64,000 nucleotides of DNA from Laterigemmans sp052161645 (GCA_052161645.1 CP197414.1), one strand, 5' to 3'. Shown: positions 6,878-15,650, counted from the stretch's first letter. Notes: generated by a model from the letters alone, not told the origin. Program-made: numbers and translations.

Positions 6878-7795
6878 ATGCAACTTTTCTACAGCAATGA
6901 CTACTCGGCTACCTCACACGCCATTGACGCCACGCAGAAACCGCGTTGGATTGCTGAGTCTATTCTCAACTTTCCCATCACCAATGTAGTGCTTGAATCA
7001 CCTACGGCCGTCAGCGTCGACCAACTCATACTTATTCACGATATCGCGTATGTGGAAGCGGTAAGAACCGGTTCGCCACGGAAACTTGCAAGCTCGTCTT
7101 CATATCCATGGAATGGAAATACCTGGACTTCAGCGATTGCATCGTGCGGTGGAATGGTGGCTGCGTGTAGCGCGGCATTGTGCGATGGCGTGTCAGGATC
7201 ACTTAGCGCCGGGTTTCATCACGCCAAACGGGAGCGGGGCCACTTGCATTGCGTCTTCAATGGACTTGCCCTCGCAATACATCAACTCCACACTTCTGGC
7301 GTTAAACGGATATTGCATATCGATTTGGACGCTCATTGCGGTGGCGGAACGTTCTCTCTTGTTGGCGCGCTAAGTGGATATCATCAACTCGATGTTTCAT
7401 GTTTCCAAACCGACAAATACACGCCTACTGGTGAATCGACTCTTGATTTAGTCGAATCTGCCGAGGTCTATTTATCCACGGTGGCCGACCGACTGGACCA
7501 GTTGGCAGGCCGAATGGCCGATTTCGAAATTTGTGTATATTACGCGGGAATGGACCCTCACGAGGGATCCGCGTTTGGGGGGCTGCCGGGCATCGACGCT
7601 TTTTTGTTGGCCGAACGCGATGAAATGGTGTTTTCGTCAATGCGCCGCCATAACGTCCCCGTGGCATTTGGGCTGGGTGGCGGTTATCTTGGTCCCGGAC
7701 TCAACCGAAATGGATTGGTCGACCTTCATAGGACGACCATCAAGCTAGGTGCCACGTGCGCCAAAGAACAAACGGATGAACGCGAGCCGGGATAA
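6878..7795 (+). CDS. Histone deacetylase-fold zinc amidohydrolase, cassette-borne
   Basis: A 305-residue arginase/deacetylase-fold enzyme expected to remove acetyl or acyl groups from amines such as acetyl-lysine or acetylpolyamines; the true substrate is unknown. Family motifs are present: GFHHA with paired His (about 114-115), ILHIDLDAHCGGGT with zinc ligands Asp151 and His153, YYAGMDPHEG with Asp226, and a C-terminal GLGGGY supplying the transition-state Tyr. I chose the ATG at 6878, 11 bp after the core GTTTTTT; an in-frame TTG lies at 6866. The stop lies inside attC (7763-7858), so the last residues are encoded by the site. There is no signal peptide, so it is probably cytoplasmic. Confidence 0.88.
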   Translation: MQLFYSNDYSATSHAIDATQKPRWIAESILNFPITNVVLESPTAVSVDQLILIHDIAYVEAVRTGSPRKLASSSSYPWNGNTWTSAIASCGGMVAACSAALCDGVSGSLSAGFHHAKRERGHLHCVFNGLALAIHQLHTSGVKRILHIDLDAHCGGGTFSLVGALSGYHQLDVSCFQTDKYTPTGESTLDLVESAEVYLSTVADRLDQLAGRMADFEICVYYAGMDPHEGSAFGGLPGIDAFLLAERDEMVFSSMRRHNVPVAFGLGGGYLGPGLNRNGLVDLHRTTIKLGATCAKEQTDEREPG

Positions 7796-7858
7796 GCTGG
7801 GCTGGCTCGCTGCGCTCGGCAACGCCAACTCCCGGCCGCGTTATCCTGAGCGTTATTT
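7763..7858 (+). other. attC site of the HDAC cassette
   Basis: AAAGAAC (7763-7769) matches the complement of the opening core GTTTTTT with one mismatch. The arm ACGGATGAACGCGAGCCGGGA pairs with TCCCGGCCGCGTTATCCTGAGCGTT, leaving one extra A. GTTATTT (7852-7858) closes it and opens the next cassette. The 3' end of the HDAC gene reads into the site. Confidence 0.85.
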
Positions 7859-7868
7859 GGAAAGCAAC

Positions 7869-8747
7869 ATGTATCGCTGTATTGCCGCATTCTTCGTGTT
7901 GGTCGTGTTTTCCATGAACGCTCTCTCCGTCGCCGCCGATGCGGCGAGCGACACAATCTCGTCCGACGGAACATCGATCGCTTACAAAACTTTTGGGAGT
8001 GGACCGGCGGTCGTCTTTGTTCATGGGCTAACCGGATCGCAGAAAGACTTTGCTCCACTTGCAAAGGAGTTTGCAAATGCCGGATTCAGGGCGATCGTTT
8101 TCGATATCCGTGGTCATGGTGCGAGTGGCAAACCGCACTCTCCCGACGCGTACGGCCAACAAATCCTACGCGATATTCGAAATTTGTTGGACCATTTGTC
8201 TATCGACTCTGCACATATCATTGGGTACTCAATGGGAGGGGACATCGCCAACAAATTCCGCGAACTGTACCCCACAAGGACACTTTCCTGTGTGATCGGT
8301 GGCGCCGGTCTTGGAACCACCATTGGTTGGGCAGACCGTCCGCATGACTTCAACCAGATCGCAGATTCATTGAAACAGAGAGACGGATTCGTGCCTTTGT
8401 TGCGATTGCCAGGGGCGATATCGCCCGGTGTCGCGACTGACAAGGAAATCGCAGAGGTCAACGCAATGATGACCAAAGGAAACGACACGAATGCCCTTGC
8501 CGCTCTTTTATGCAGCTATTCGTCGCTCGAATTGGACCCTACGCTGCTTGCATCGAATCAGGTGCGCACGCTGATCGTCGTAGGTGCTTACGACGCTGAG
8601 TACGCATCGTCGCTTGAATTGCACGAAAAATTGCTGCATTCGCAACACTGCATCCTTGATGGACTGAATCACTTCGAAGCGTGGCAGCACAAGAAATTTG
8701 CCGACGCGACGACCGCTTTCATTACAGGCCTTGATCGAACCAAATAA
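7869..8747 (+). CDS. Secreted alpha/beta hydrolase, cassette-borne
   Basis: A 292-residue alpha/beta-hydrolase-fold enzyme with an N-terminal signal peptide (MYRCIAAFFVLVVFSMNALS). It has the oxyanion-hole motif VFVHGLTG, then FDIRGHGASGK, the nucleophile elbow GYSMGG, an acid candidate in VVGAYDAEY and the catalytic His in DGLNHFEAW. The substrate cannot be told; esterases, lactonases and epoxide hydrolases share this pattern. The ATG at 7869 follows the core GTTATTT (7852) closely. The stop TAA lies inside AAATAAC (8742-8748), the exact complement of that core, so the gene occupies the cassette completely. Confidence 0.88.
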   Translation: MYRCIAAFFVLVVFSMNALSVAADAASDTISSDGTSIAYKTFGSGPAVVFVHGLTGSQKDFAPLAKEFANAGFRAIVFDIRGHGASGKPHSPDAYGQQILRDIRNLLDHLSIDSAHIIGYSMGGDIANKFRELYPTRTLSCVIGGAGLGTTIGWADRPHDFNQIADSLKQRDGFVPLLRLPGAISPGVATDKEIAEVNAMMTKGNDTNALAALLCSYSSLELDPTLLASNQVRTLIVVGAYDAEYASSLELHEKLLHSQHCILDGLNHFEAWQHKKFADATTAFITGLDRTK

Positions 8748-8766
8748 CAATCGGGACACAACCAGC
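8742..8766 (+). other. Truncated attC of the hydrolase cassette (left half only)
   Basis: AAATAAC (8742-8748) complements GTTATTT at 7852, followed by AATCGGGACACAACCAGC, a typical left arm. No matching right arm is found in the next few hundred bases, so insertion of the following recombinase element or a deletion probably removed it. Confidence 0.6.
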
Positions 8767-8819
8767 TAAAAGCACACTCGTGCAGTCAGCCTTCGGGTAG
8801 CGCCCAAATTACCCATCCT

Positions 8820-9053
8820 TTGTGCGGGAACCAATTTCCCATTCTCAAAACTCGAACCGTTTCCGGCGTGGAGTGCGTGATCCTAAAGGGATCGGATTCG
8901 GGAACTTTCTCGGTTCCTCGACAGTGGACTTCGATTCGCTCCATCGATTGCTACGAAGATGCGGAAGTCACTCCGACAATCCTCCGCTTGGAGCAGTTGA
9001 TTGAGATGGCTGCGCTTCTCAAGACACTCGGCAAATCCGCCTCTGAAAAATAG
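8820..9053 (+). CDS. DUF5372-like small protein, mobile-element associated
   Basis: About 77 residues from a TTG at 8820. The open frame continues upstream and encodes ITHPLCGNQFPIL across that codon, the HPLxGxxF opening I associate with the DUF5372 family, so the true start is probably upstream of 8811 or was lost at the element end. A central PRQWTSI matches the family's LPxxWTDL-type block. These proteins are usually found next to serine recombinases; their biochemical role is unknown. The family assignment is from memory of the motif. Confidence 0.5.
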   Translation: MCGNQFPILKTRTVSGVECVILKGSDSGTFSVPRQWTSIRSIDCYEDAEVTPTILRLEQLIEMAALLKTLGKSASEK

Positions 9054-9177
9054 CCCCGTTACGGTCTACTGGATACGGCTCGGTGTGCGATCGAGCGAAT
9101 TCGATTTCTTCTTCTAGATGGCAATCCAATTCGCCAGGCGAAGAAGCGTTGCCATCACTTGATTGGGAGTGAAAGCC

Positions 9178-9504
9178 ATGACGGCGACCCAACAGCAGTC
9201 AGCAGTCCAAGCTCATTCGTCGCGACGAACTTTATCGCGTGATTGTAGGACTCAGATCGCAGTACTGATCGCAAACTTAATCGAAACCCACCTGAACGAA
9301 ACCAACCTGACCAAGGGGGCACAGCCCAAGTCAACGCCCAACGACGACGCCACTCTAGGCGATCGTTCCACTCACCATAACCATTCAGTCAAGGATGATT
9401 CTCATGCACGCGACGGATCAACGTTCAATCAAGATCACCGAAGCTCACCTTCAGAAGACTGCCTACGTCTACCTGCGACAATCGAGTATGGGACAAGTTC
9501 GTAA
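9178..9504 (+). CDS. Possible small ORF ahead of the second recombinase
   Basis: 108 codons from an ATG behind GGGAG at suitable spacing. The first half has a helix-like stretch (TQIAVLIANLIETHLNET), the rest is rich in Ser, Asp and His. It overlaps the recombinase start (9404) in another frame by about 100 bp, so the C-terminal part is probably not genuine. By position it would correspond to the small accessory gene of the first element. No family is recognised. Confidence 0.3.
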   Translation: MTATQQQSAVQAHSSRRTLSRDCRTQIAVLIANLIETHLNETNLTKGAQPKSTPNDDATLGDRSTHHNHSVKDDSHARDGSTFNQDHRSSPSEDCLRLPATIEYGTSS

Positions 9505-11422
9505 CCATCGCGACGGTACCGAGCGACAGTATGCGCTAAAAGAGCATGCGAAGAACCTGGGCTGGCCAATTACACGCATCGTTGTGCTGGATCACGATCT
9601 CGGTAAGTCCGGCACTTCCACCACTGATCGCGACGATTTTAAGAAGCTTGTCGCGGACGTATCTCTTGGTAAGGCTGGAGCCGTGCTGGCGATCGAGGCC
9701 TCGCGATTGGCCCGCTCCAACGCAGATTGGCATCGCCTGATCGAAATCTGTGGCATCACCGGCACACTCATCGTTGACGAAGATGGTATCTACGATCCTT
9801 GCGACTTCAATGATGGACTGTTGTTAGGACTCAAAGGGACAATGGCTCAAGCGGAACTGCACTTCATCCGCGCTCGTCTGCAAGGCAATAAACTGAACAA
9901 GGCTCGCAAAGGAGAGTTGCGATTCCGATTGCCAGTCGGCTACGTGTTTGATGATTTGGGCTGCATTGCCAAGGACGCCGATACGCAGGTACGTTCGATG
10001 ATCGCCTTGGTCTTTGACTACTTCCGGCAATGCGGCAGTGCCTACAGCGTCGCGTAGCGTTTTGCCCGGGAAAAGCTGAATTTTCCCAAGCGGAGTTACG
10101 GTGGCACTTGGGCTGGAAAACTGCATTGGGGACGTCTCACCGATTCACGCGTCACAGGTACTTTAAAGAACCCATCGTACGCCGGGGTTTATGCGTTCGG
10201 GCGTTATCAATCGGTTAAAGAGATTCTGGAAAACGGAGAGGTACGATCTCGCATTAGCTGCATGCCAGAGGAGAACTGGCTAGTGAACTTGCGAGATCAT
10301 CATGAAGGCTATATCACTTTCGAACAGTACACGCAAAACTTGGACCAGTTATCACGCAACCGAACGAATGCAAAGGAGATGATTTTGAGCAGTCCGGCAC
10401 GAGAAGGATTGGCACTGCTTCAAGGGCTTTTAATCTGCGGCTGTTGTGGTCGCCGTTTAACCCCACGCTATCGCGGCAATGGCGGTATTTATCCAACGTA
10501 TCAATGCAACTGGCGAAAGCGTGAAGGACTGTCGAAATCAGCCTGCATGACAGTGCAATGTACCCACTTGGATCGCGCTGTTGAGCAGTGCGTGCTTGAT
10601 GTGCTCAATAGCGAGCAGTTGCAGTTGGCGATCCAGGCGTATGAGATGGTGATGCAGCGGCATGAGCAAATCGATTCTCAGTGGAAGATGCGATTGCAAC
10701 GAGCGGAGTACGAAGCAGAGTTGGCTCAGCGTCGTTACGAGCAAGTTGATCCGAACAATCGCTTGGTAGCTTCGACACTCGAGCAACGTTGGAACGACGC
10801 GTTGATCGAACTGCAAGACGTCCAAGATCAAATCGATCGGCTTCAGCAAAAGACGCTTCAATTTACTGCGCAACAACGAGATGAAGTGCTCGCACTGGCA
10901 CAGGATCTTCCCAAACTTTGGCATAACACGACAACAGCTTGGAAGGATAAAAAACGAATCTTGCAACTGTTAATTCGCGACATCACTGTGACCAAGCCGG
11001 AGCCATATGTCGCCTTGTTACAAGTGCGTTGGCAGGGAGGAGCCAACGAAGCCCTGCGAGTAGAGTTGCCACGATCCGCCTGCGATTGCTGGCGGCATGA
11101 TGAGGCGTTGGTTGAGCGAGTACGAGAGTTGGCTAAACAGCTTGAAGATGCTCAGATCGCTGAGCAGTTAAACAATGACGGCCTAGTGACGAACAAGGGA
11201 AATTCGTTCACGGTAAAAAGTATCAAGTGGATTCGACACAAGCACCGCATCCCGCGAGCCGATGATAGAAAAGAAGGCGAGCTGACGGTCAAGGAGTTCG
11301 CCGCGCGGATGGGTGTCGGCGCTGGAGTGATCTACTACTGGATCGAGCAAGGAGTCATTTCTGCCCGCCGACGCAATGCCGGATCGCCCTACCTGCTAGC
11401 GTTAACGCCGGAGGTTGAATAG
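9404..11422 (+). pseudogene. Large serine recombinase broken by one in-frame amber codon
   Basis: Two open stretches (9404-10054 and 10058-11422) lie in the same frame and are separated only by TAG at 10055-10057, in the motif SVA-stop-RFAREKLNFP, where related enzymes continue. The whole would be 672 codons: resolvase domain with YVYLRQSSMGQV, then SRLARSN and a TMAQAELHFIRARL linker; recombinase domain; zinc ribbon with CGCCGRRL and a later YQCNWRK/C pair; long coiled coil; and a C-terminal MerR-like helix-turn-helix, LTVKEFAARMGVGAGVIYYW. I chose the ATG at 9404 because AGGA precedes it well. It is either a single-mutation pseudogene or depends on readthrough. Confidence 0.85.
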
Positions 11423-11514
11423 CAGTTCGCCAAACGGATCGCACAATCGAAACGCCTCAAACCCCAATAATCACGACGTTTTCAGCCCCAAGAACCCGAA
11501 AGCTTACCGTAAGA

Positions 11515-12090
11515 GGTGCAGTATGCAGCCACTGTCGCATGTGCCGAGGACAAACTTGTCCCACGCGCAATGGTAAGGATTCTGGAACAAATCTACGAGG
11601 TCGACTTTTATGACTCTTCGTACGGTTGTCGTCCCCGGAAATCTTGCCACCAGGCCTTAGCGACCCTCAGATGCTTCGACTGATCGAGCGATACCTGAAA
11701 GCGGGCGTCATGATCGACGGTCAATTGCTGGCGACCGAAGGAGGCGTCCCCCAGGGCGCCAGTCTATCCCCGCTGCTGGATAACGCGTATTTACACTATG
11801 TGCTAGACGACTGGTTCGAACGAGAAGTTAAGCCACGACTCAACGGCGAGGCGCATTTAATGCGGTTCGCTGATGATTTCATCGGCTGTTTCCAGTTAGA
11901 ATCGGATGCGAGGAGATACCATGCGGTGTTACCGAAGCGATTGGGCCGATATTCGTTGACAGTCGCCGAGGAGAAAACGAAACTGCTCCGATTCGGCCGC
12001 TTTGCCCGTCGCGACTGCCAGCGACAGGGTGAAGGTGCACCGGGCACCATCCAAGTACCGGATGGCACACAGGGGAACGGTAGCCTATAA
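11515..12090 (+). pseudogene. Degenerate reverse transcriptase fragment (group II type)
   Basis: The fragment starts with a block like EDKLVPRAMVRILEQIYEVDF, passes DSSYGCRPRKSCHQAL, then is broken by frameshift and an internal deletion before YLKAGVMIDGQLLATEGGVPQG, SLSPLLDNAYLHYVLDDWFE, RFADDF and a KRLGRYSLTVAEEKTKL thumb-side block. The active-site box is FADD instead of YADD. It lies on the same strand as the cassettes and is a different RT type from the intron at 2853-6780. There is no N-terminal or maturase domain, so it is a remnant. Confidence 0.75.
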
Positions 12091-12164
12091 CCAAAGAGAT
12101 CCCGGCCTACTCACCCACAGCTGCGAATTGAGGCGTTTTTGCAGAAAGAATGATCTCTCGTCGA

Positions 12165-12189
12165 TGCGAGGTGATCGCAATCGTTCGGC
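12165..12189 (+). other. Remnant right half of an attC-like site
   Basis: GCGAGGTGATCGCAATCGTT followed by CGGC closely matches the closing arm of the cassette A attC copies (for example 1400-1424, differing by only a few bases). No left half is nearby and no complementary GCCGAAC follows downstream, so it appears to mark the right edge of the cassette array. Confidence 0.55.
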
Positions 12190-12290
12190 CAGCGTGGAAG
12201 CGATGCAAAGATATCGCATGACGCTTACGGATTGATTTTCTATGCACTGGGTTAATTATCACAGCTTCGACGAGGAGGAGGAAGCCGATT

Positions 12291-13463
12291 TTGGAATTCA
12301 CCACAACAGGAGTCTTCCCATGTCAACTTGTACGCCGTATCGAACCAAGGGGCCTCAACACGATTGTAGTTTTCCTACTATTGCTCGCGTTGCCCGCTTG
12401 GGCTGTCGGGCAAGATCAAAACTCGCCCGCCGGATCGGCCTCGAACTTGGGCCAAAACCATCGGAGCACAACTGTTGCCAAGGGCGAGGTTGTTACAGAG
12501 CTTGACAATGCGATTTGGCATGTTTATCAAGCCAAGAATAACGACTATTGGTTCGGAAGCCATGAGCGAGGCGTGTATCGCTACAATGGGAAAATCCTTG
12601 TCAACTTTACGACGAAAGACGGATTGTGTGACAACCGCCTTGGACTCGGCGGAATCCAAGAAGACAAATTAGGAAATATTTACTTCAATACCGCCAACGG
12701 CATCAGCAGATTCGACGGAATATCGTTTTCCACTTTAAATGTCACCATCAGCAATTCCACCACGGGCGAGTGGAAACTGCAACCGGATGACCTGTGGTTC
12801 CAGGGTGCACAGGATGCCGGCGCGCTCTACCGGTACGATGGCCAATTGCTGCACCATTTGGAATTCCCCAAAACCAAAGACGGTGATGAGCATTACCGGC
12901 AAATGCCACGTGACAAATACCCAAATGCAAAATTCAGCCCGTATGACGTTTACAGCATTTTCAAAGACCGTCAAGGCAATGTCTGGTTCGGCACTTCCAC
13001 GCTTGGCGTCTGTCGCTTTGACGGCAAGTCCTTTGCCTGGCTACCTGAGAGTGAATTGCGAAATGGTTCGTTTGGTACTCGGTCGATTATCGAGGATAAA
13101 GAAGGCCGGTTCTGGTTCTGCAGCACTTTGCAGCGATATGATGTCGACCAGCGTGATTCGGCTGGACCGAAGTTCACGAAAGTGGATGGACTTCGCAACG
13201 CCAATGATCCGAGCAAAGAGCTATTCGGCGGCATCATGGCAAGTACCTTGGATAGCACCGGTGCACTATGGATGGCGACGTACCGGGAGGGAGTTTGGCG
13301 ACATAACGGGATGGACATCACTCATTACCCGATTATGGATGGCGTTAACACTGTCAATCTTTTCTCAATTCATGAAGACAGACAAGGAGTCTTGTGGCTC
13401 GGTACACAAGAGGCTGGGGCTTACAAGTTCAACGGCAAGACGTTTGAGAGGTTCAAGCTGTGA
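12291..13463 (+). CDS. Exported two-component-regulator-type beta-propeller protein
   Basis: A 390-residue protein. I start it at the TTG at 12291, which has AGGAGGAGGA (12273-12282) at ideal spacing; no in-frame ATG precedes the domain. A hydrophobic segment (TIVVFLLLLALPAWAVGQ) after about 25 residues acts as signal or anchor. The remainder is a run of Reg_prop-like blades with the recurring pattern DxxGNxWFGT followed by YNGKxxxxFTTKDGL, as in the sensor part of hybrid histidine kinases, but with no kinase attached. A stand-alone ligand-binding propeller in the periplasm is the likely form. It lies just right of the last attC remnant; no downstream attC is seen. Confidence 0.75.
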   Translation: MEFTTTGVFPCQLVRRIEPRGLNTIVVFLLLLALPAWAVGQDQNSPAGSASNLGQNHRSTTVAKGEVVTELDNAIWHVYQAKNNDYWFGSHERGVYRYNGKILVNFTTKDGLCDNRLGLGGIQEDKLGNIYFNTANGISRFDGISFSTLNVTISNSTTGEWKLQPDDLWFQGAQDAGALYRYDGQLLHHLEFPKTKDGDEHYRQMPRDKYPNAKFSPYDVYSIFKDRQGNVWFGTSTLGVCRFDGKSFAWLPESELRNGSFGTRSIIEDKEGRFWFCSTLQRYDVDQRDSAGPKFTKVDGLRNANDPSKELFGGIMASTLDSTGALWMATYREGVWRHNGMDITHYPIMDGVNTVNLFSIHEDRQGVLWLGTQEAGAYKFNGKTFERFKL

Positions 13464-13608
13464 CGACTCCAGTTCATGGCGGGCGATCGATTTCTTGACT
13501 GCTGGACTTTGGCTAGCAATTCCCATTGGTCTGTTCATTGGTCGGCGAATAGATTGAGTGTAAACTGTAAGCGTTGGATCCTTTTTCACATTCAGGCGAG
13601 AGTTACTG

Positions 13609-15015
13609 ATGCCAACCGGAGAAACACAAACGAACCTAACGCAATCAGGACTGAATCGACGGCAGGCTTTGCGCAGTTCTCTCAGTTGGGCGGGAGCGGC
13701 CGTGTTATCCAGTCGCCATCAACGAGCGTTCGGCTTTCAGAGTGCCAATGAACGGCGTCGGATTGCCGCGGTGGGCACCGGCAGTCGCTGGTATCAGAAA
13801 GCGACTGGCCTGGACAGCAACTATGGCTCGGCACCCCAAATACGGCCGTTGGGTGATTATGTCGCCGTCTGTGATGTCGATGCAAACCGTCGAGAGTTGG
13901 CTCAGCAGATTACTTCAGATTGGCTTGGCAAAGCGACGCGAGCGGTAGCCGACTATCGCGCGGTGATTGATGATCCAGAAATTGACATCGTCCATATTTC
14001 GACCCCCGATCACTGGCATGCTAAAATCGCAATCGAAGCCATGTTAGCGGGCAAAGACGTATATTGTGAAAAGCCAATGACGTTGACGATTGAAGAGGGT
14101 CAATTAATGTCGCAGGTTTGCCGAACGACGCAGCGGATTTGTCAAATTGGAACCCAGCAGCGAAGTGGCAAAGATTTCATCACTGCAATTGCGCTGATTC
14201 GCGCTGGCCGCCTGGGCTCGCTGCAAAAGGCGACCTGCAGCATTGGCGGTGGCCCCACTAGTCCCAGCTTGCCAGCGATCGCGGCTCCGCGACACCTCGA
14301 TTGGGATCGGTGGCAAGGGCCAGTCGCAGACGTGCCGTTTCGTTATCTGGCGGGCGACAACGGCGAAACACAAAGCTGGTCACGATGTCATTATGAGTTT
14401 CGCTGGTGGTATGAATATTCGGGTGGCAAGCTAACAGATTGGGGCGCGCATCATGGCGACATCGCAACGTGGGGATTGGGCAAAACTGAAACGGGCCCAG
14501 TCTTGATTGAGCCGCTGATGGTTCGGCATCCGGTAGAGTTCAAGGATGGCTATCCAGTGGACGACACCCGTTACAATACGGCCACTCAGTTTTTGATTAA
14601 GGCCACGTATGCAGACGGCCAAGTGATTGAATTTCGACACGACGGAGGCAATGGGGTTTTGTTCGAGGGGACTGCCGGACGGATCTTCGTGAATCGTGGC
14701 AGGCTGTCGGGTCAGCCAGTCGAAGACCTGGCAGCGAACCCACTCCCTGGAGACGCCTTGCAAGCGGCATATAATGATCGCGAGTTGACCGATCACTTTC
14801 GCAATTTCTTCGTCGCCTGCCAAGATCGGCGAGATCCGATTTCCGATGTCCACAGTCATCACCGAGCATTGACCACGTGTCATCTAGCCGGGATTGCCGC
14901 GCGGCTCGGACGTAATATCGCTTGGGACCCGGTTGCAGAAAAAGTGGTCGGCGACCAACAGGCTCAAGCGATGGTATCCCGCGACCGCCGTGGAGGATAT
15001 GAGATTGAGATGTAA
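13609..15015 (+). CDS. Gfo/Idh/MocA family oxidoreductase, probably Tat-exported
   Basis: 468 residues with a Tat-like N-terminus (LNRRQALRSSLSWAGAAVLSS), a Rossmann fold opening at RIAAVGTGSR, an acidic NAD(P)-binding stretch VAVCDVD, the HISTPDHWHAKIAIEAMLAGKDV block and the catalytic CEKPMT. The C-terminal half carries WWYEYSGGKLTDWGAHHGD, which is typical of the exported planctomycete subfamily and supplies His residues to the active site. These enzymes oxidise or isomerise sugars and inositols; the substrate is unknown. It stands alone between a propeller gene and a membrane protein gene. Confidence 0.88.
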   Translation: MPTGETQTNLTQSGLNRRQALRSSLSWAGAAVLSSRHQRAFGFQSANERRRIAAVGTGSRWYQKATGLDSNYGSAPQIRPLGDYVAVCDVDANRRELAQQITSDWLGKATRAVADYRAVIDDPEIDIVHISTPDHWHAKIAIEAMLAGKDVYCEKPMTLTIEEGQLMSQVCRTTQRICQIGTQQRSGKDFITAIALIRAGRLGSLQKATCSIGGGPTSPSLPAIAAPRHLDWDRWQGPVADVPFRYLAGDNGETQSWSRCHYEFRWWYEYSGGKLTDWGAHHGDIATWGLGKTETGPVLIEPLMVRHPVEFKDGYPVDDTRYNTATQFLIKATYADGQVIEFRHDGGNGVLFEGTAGRIFVNRGRLSGQPVEDLAANPLPGDALQAAYNDRELTDHFRNFFVACQDRRDPISDVHSHHRALTTCHLAGIAARLGRNIAWDPVAEKVVGDQQAQAMVSRDRRGGYEIEM

Positions 15016-15248
15016 GGTGTCGAGACGAGCAATGCTCGCCGCCGTCCCCATCGTTCAAAGCCCAGGCTTAGCATGACCATCAAAAAGATGCTGTCGCTCA
15101 TCTCCTCATCTGTCACTTTCTGGGGAATGGCATATCCAAACGAAGTGCCTTGACTCCCATTGGTCACGGACGTCGAAAGATAAACCATGATGCTAACCGG
15201 AAATTTTTCACATAAGTCAGCGTTGGAACATGTATAGTCTGAAATAAA
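15016..15248. other. Intergenic, possible coding remnant on the minus strand
   Basis: A minus-strand stretch (15188 to about 15050) reads as a plausible peptide, with FGYAIPQKVTDEEMSDSIFLMVMLSLGFERW, but it starts abruptly and merges into the end of the oxidoreductase gene. It may be a fragment of a lost gene. Nothing else is evident here. Confidence 0.3.
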
Positions 15249-15650
15249 ATGAGCCGTGACCGCCGAGTTTCTTTGCCAACGATGCTGCTGCTGTTCTGGG
15301 CATGTTGGATAGGCGTGCTGTTAGCGCATTTCCGACTAGCGTATCCCGCGATCGTCTGTCGTGGCCATCCACCACTTGCCCCCAATGACTTGATCTCGCT
15401 ATTCGTGGGGCCATTTCAAGTGGCCTTACCTGCGGTATTTTGCAATGTCTCGCGTCGTCATCTCGGTGTCATCTTGGTCGCCGCCTATCTGTATGTTCCG
15501 CTGGCGATTGCGCTGCACTTTATTGATCGCGTACTTGGCGATCTACTACGATTGGTCGTTCTCGCGGGCTTCGCCAAGAGAGTTGGCCTTACCCAATTAA
15601 AGGTGGAAGGCGTCCCTCTTTCCTCCCCCAAAACCGAACACATGGCCTGA
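15249..15650 (+). CDS. Small predicted membrane protein, unknown function
   Basis: 133 residues with about three hydrophobic segments: LPTMLLLFWACWIGVLLAHF, a central DLISLFVGPFQVALPAVFC and GVILVAAYLYVPLAIALHFI. It starts at the ATG at 15249 with no clear ribosome-binding site; TATAGT (about 15234) lies close upstream. The family is not recognised. It faces the convergent kinase gene ending at 15754. Confidence 0.5.
   Translation: MSRDRRVSLPTMLLLFWACWIGVLLAHFRLAYPAIVCRGHPPLAPNDLISLFVGPFQVALPAVFCNVSRRHLGVILVAAYLYVPLAIALHFIDRVLGDLLRLVVLAGFAKRVGLTQLKVEGVPLSSPKTEHMA

Larger units (their letters stand above)
8770..11500 (+). mobile_element. Second serine-recombinase element (boundaries not resolved)
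   Basis: A DUF5372-like gene, a possible small gene and a large serine recombinase lie in the same direction between a half attC and a degenerate RT fragment. This order resembles the small-gene-plus-recombinase pair of the element at 3604-5685, but the proteins are different and no terminal repeats were found by eye, so the given ends are approximate. Confidence 0.5.

Noticed and set aside
6266..6883. 205-codon minus-strand frame over the intron 5' region
   Set aside because: It covers ribozyme domains and the attC arm; the translated sequence is low-complexity with no family resemblance.
12739..13557. Long alternative frame over the propeller gene, ending in a membrane-like stretch
   Set aside because: It is a shadow of the propeller gene. 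The terminal hydrophobic stretch could mean a frameshift near the propeller's end, but the propeller frame has a clean stop and complete blades.
14964..15188. 74-codon minus-strand frame after the oxidoreductase gene
   Set aside because: Its first 45 residues look protein-like, but there is no ribosome site, and the rest is antisense to the oxidoreductase gene. Kept only as a possible remnant.
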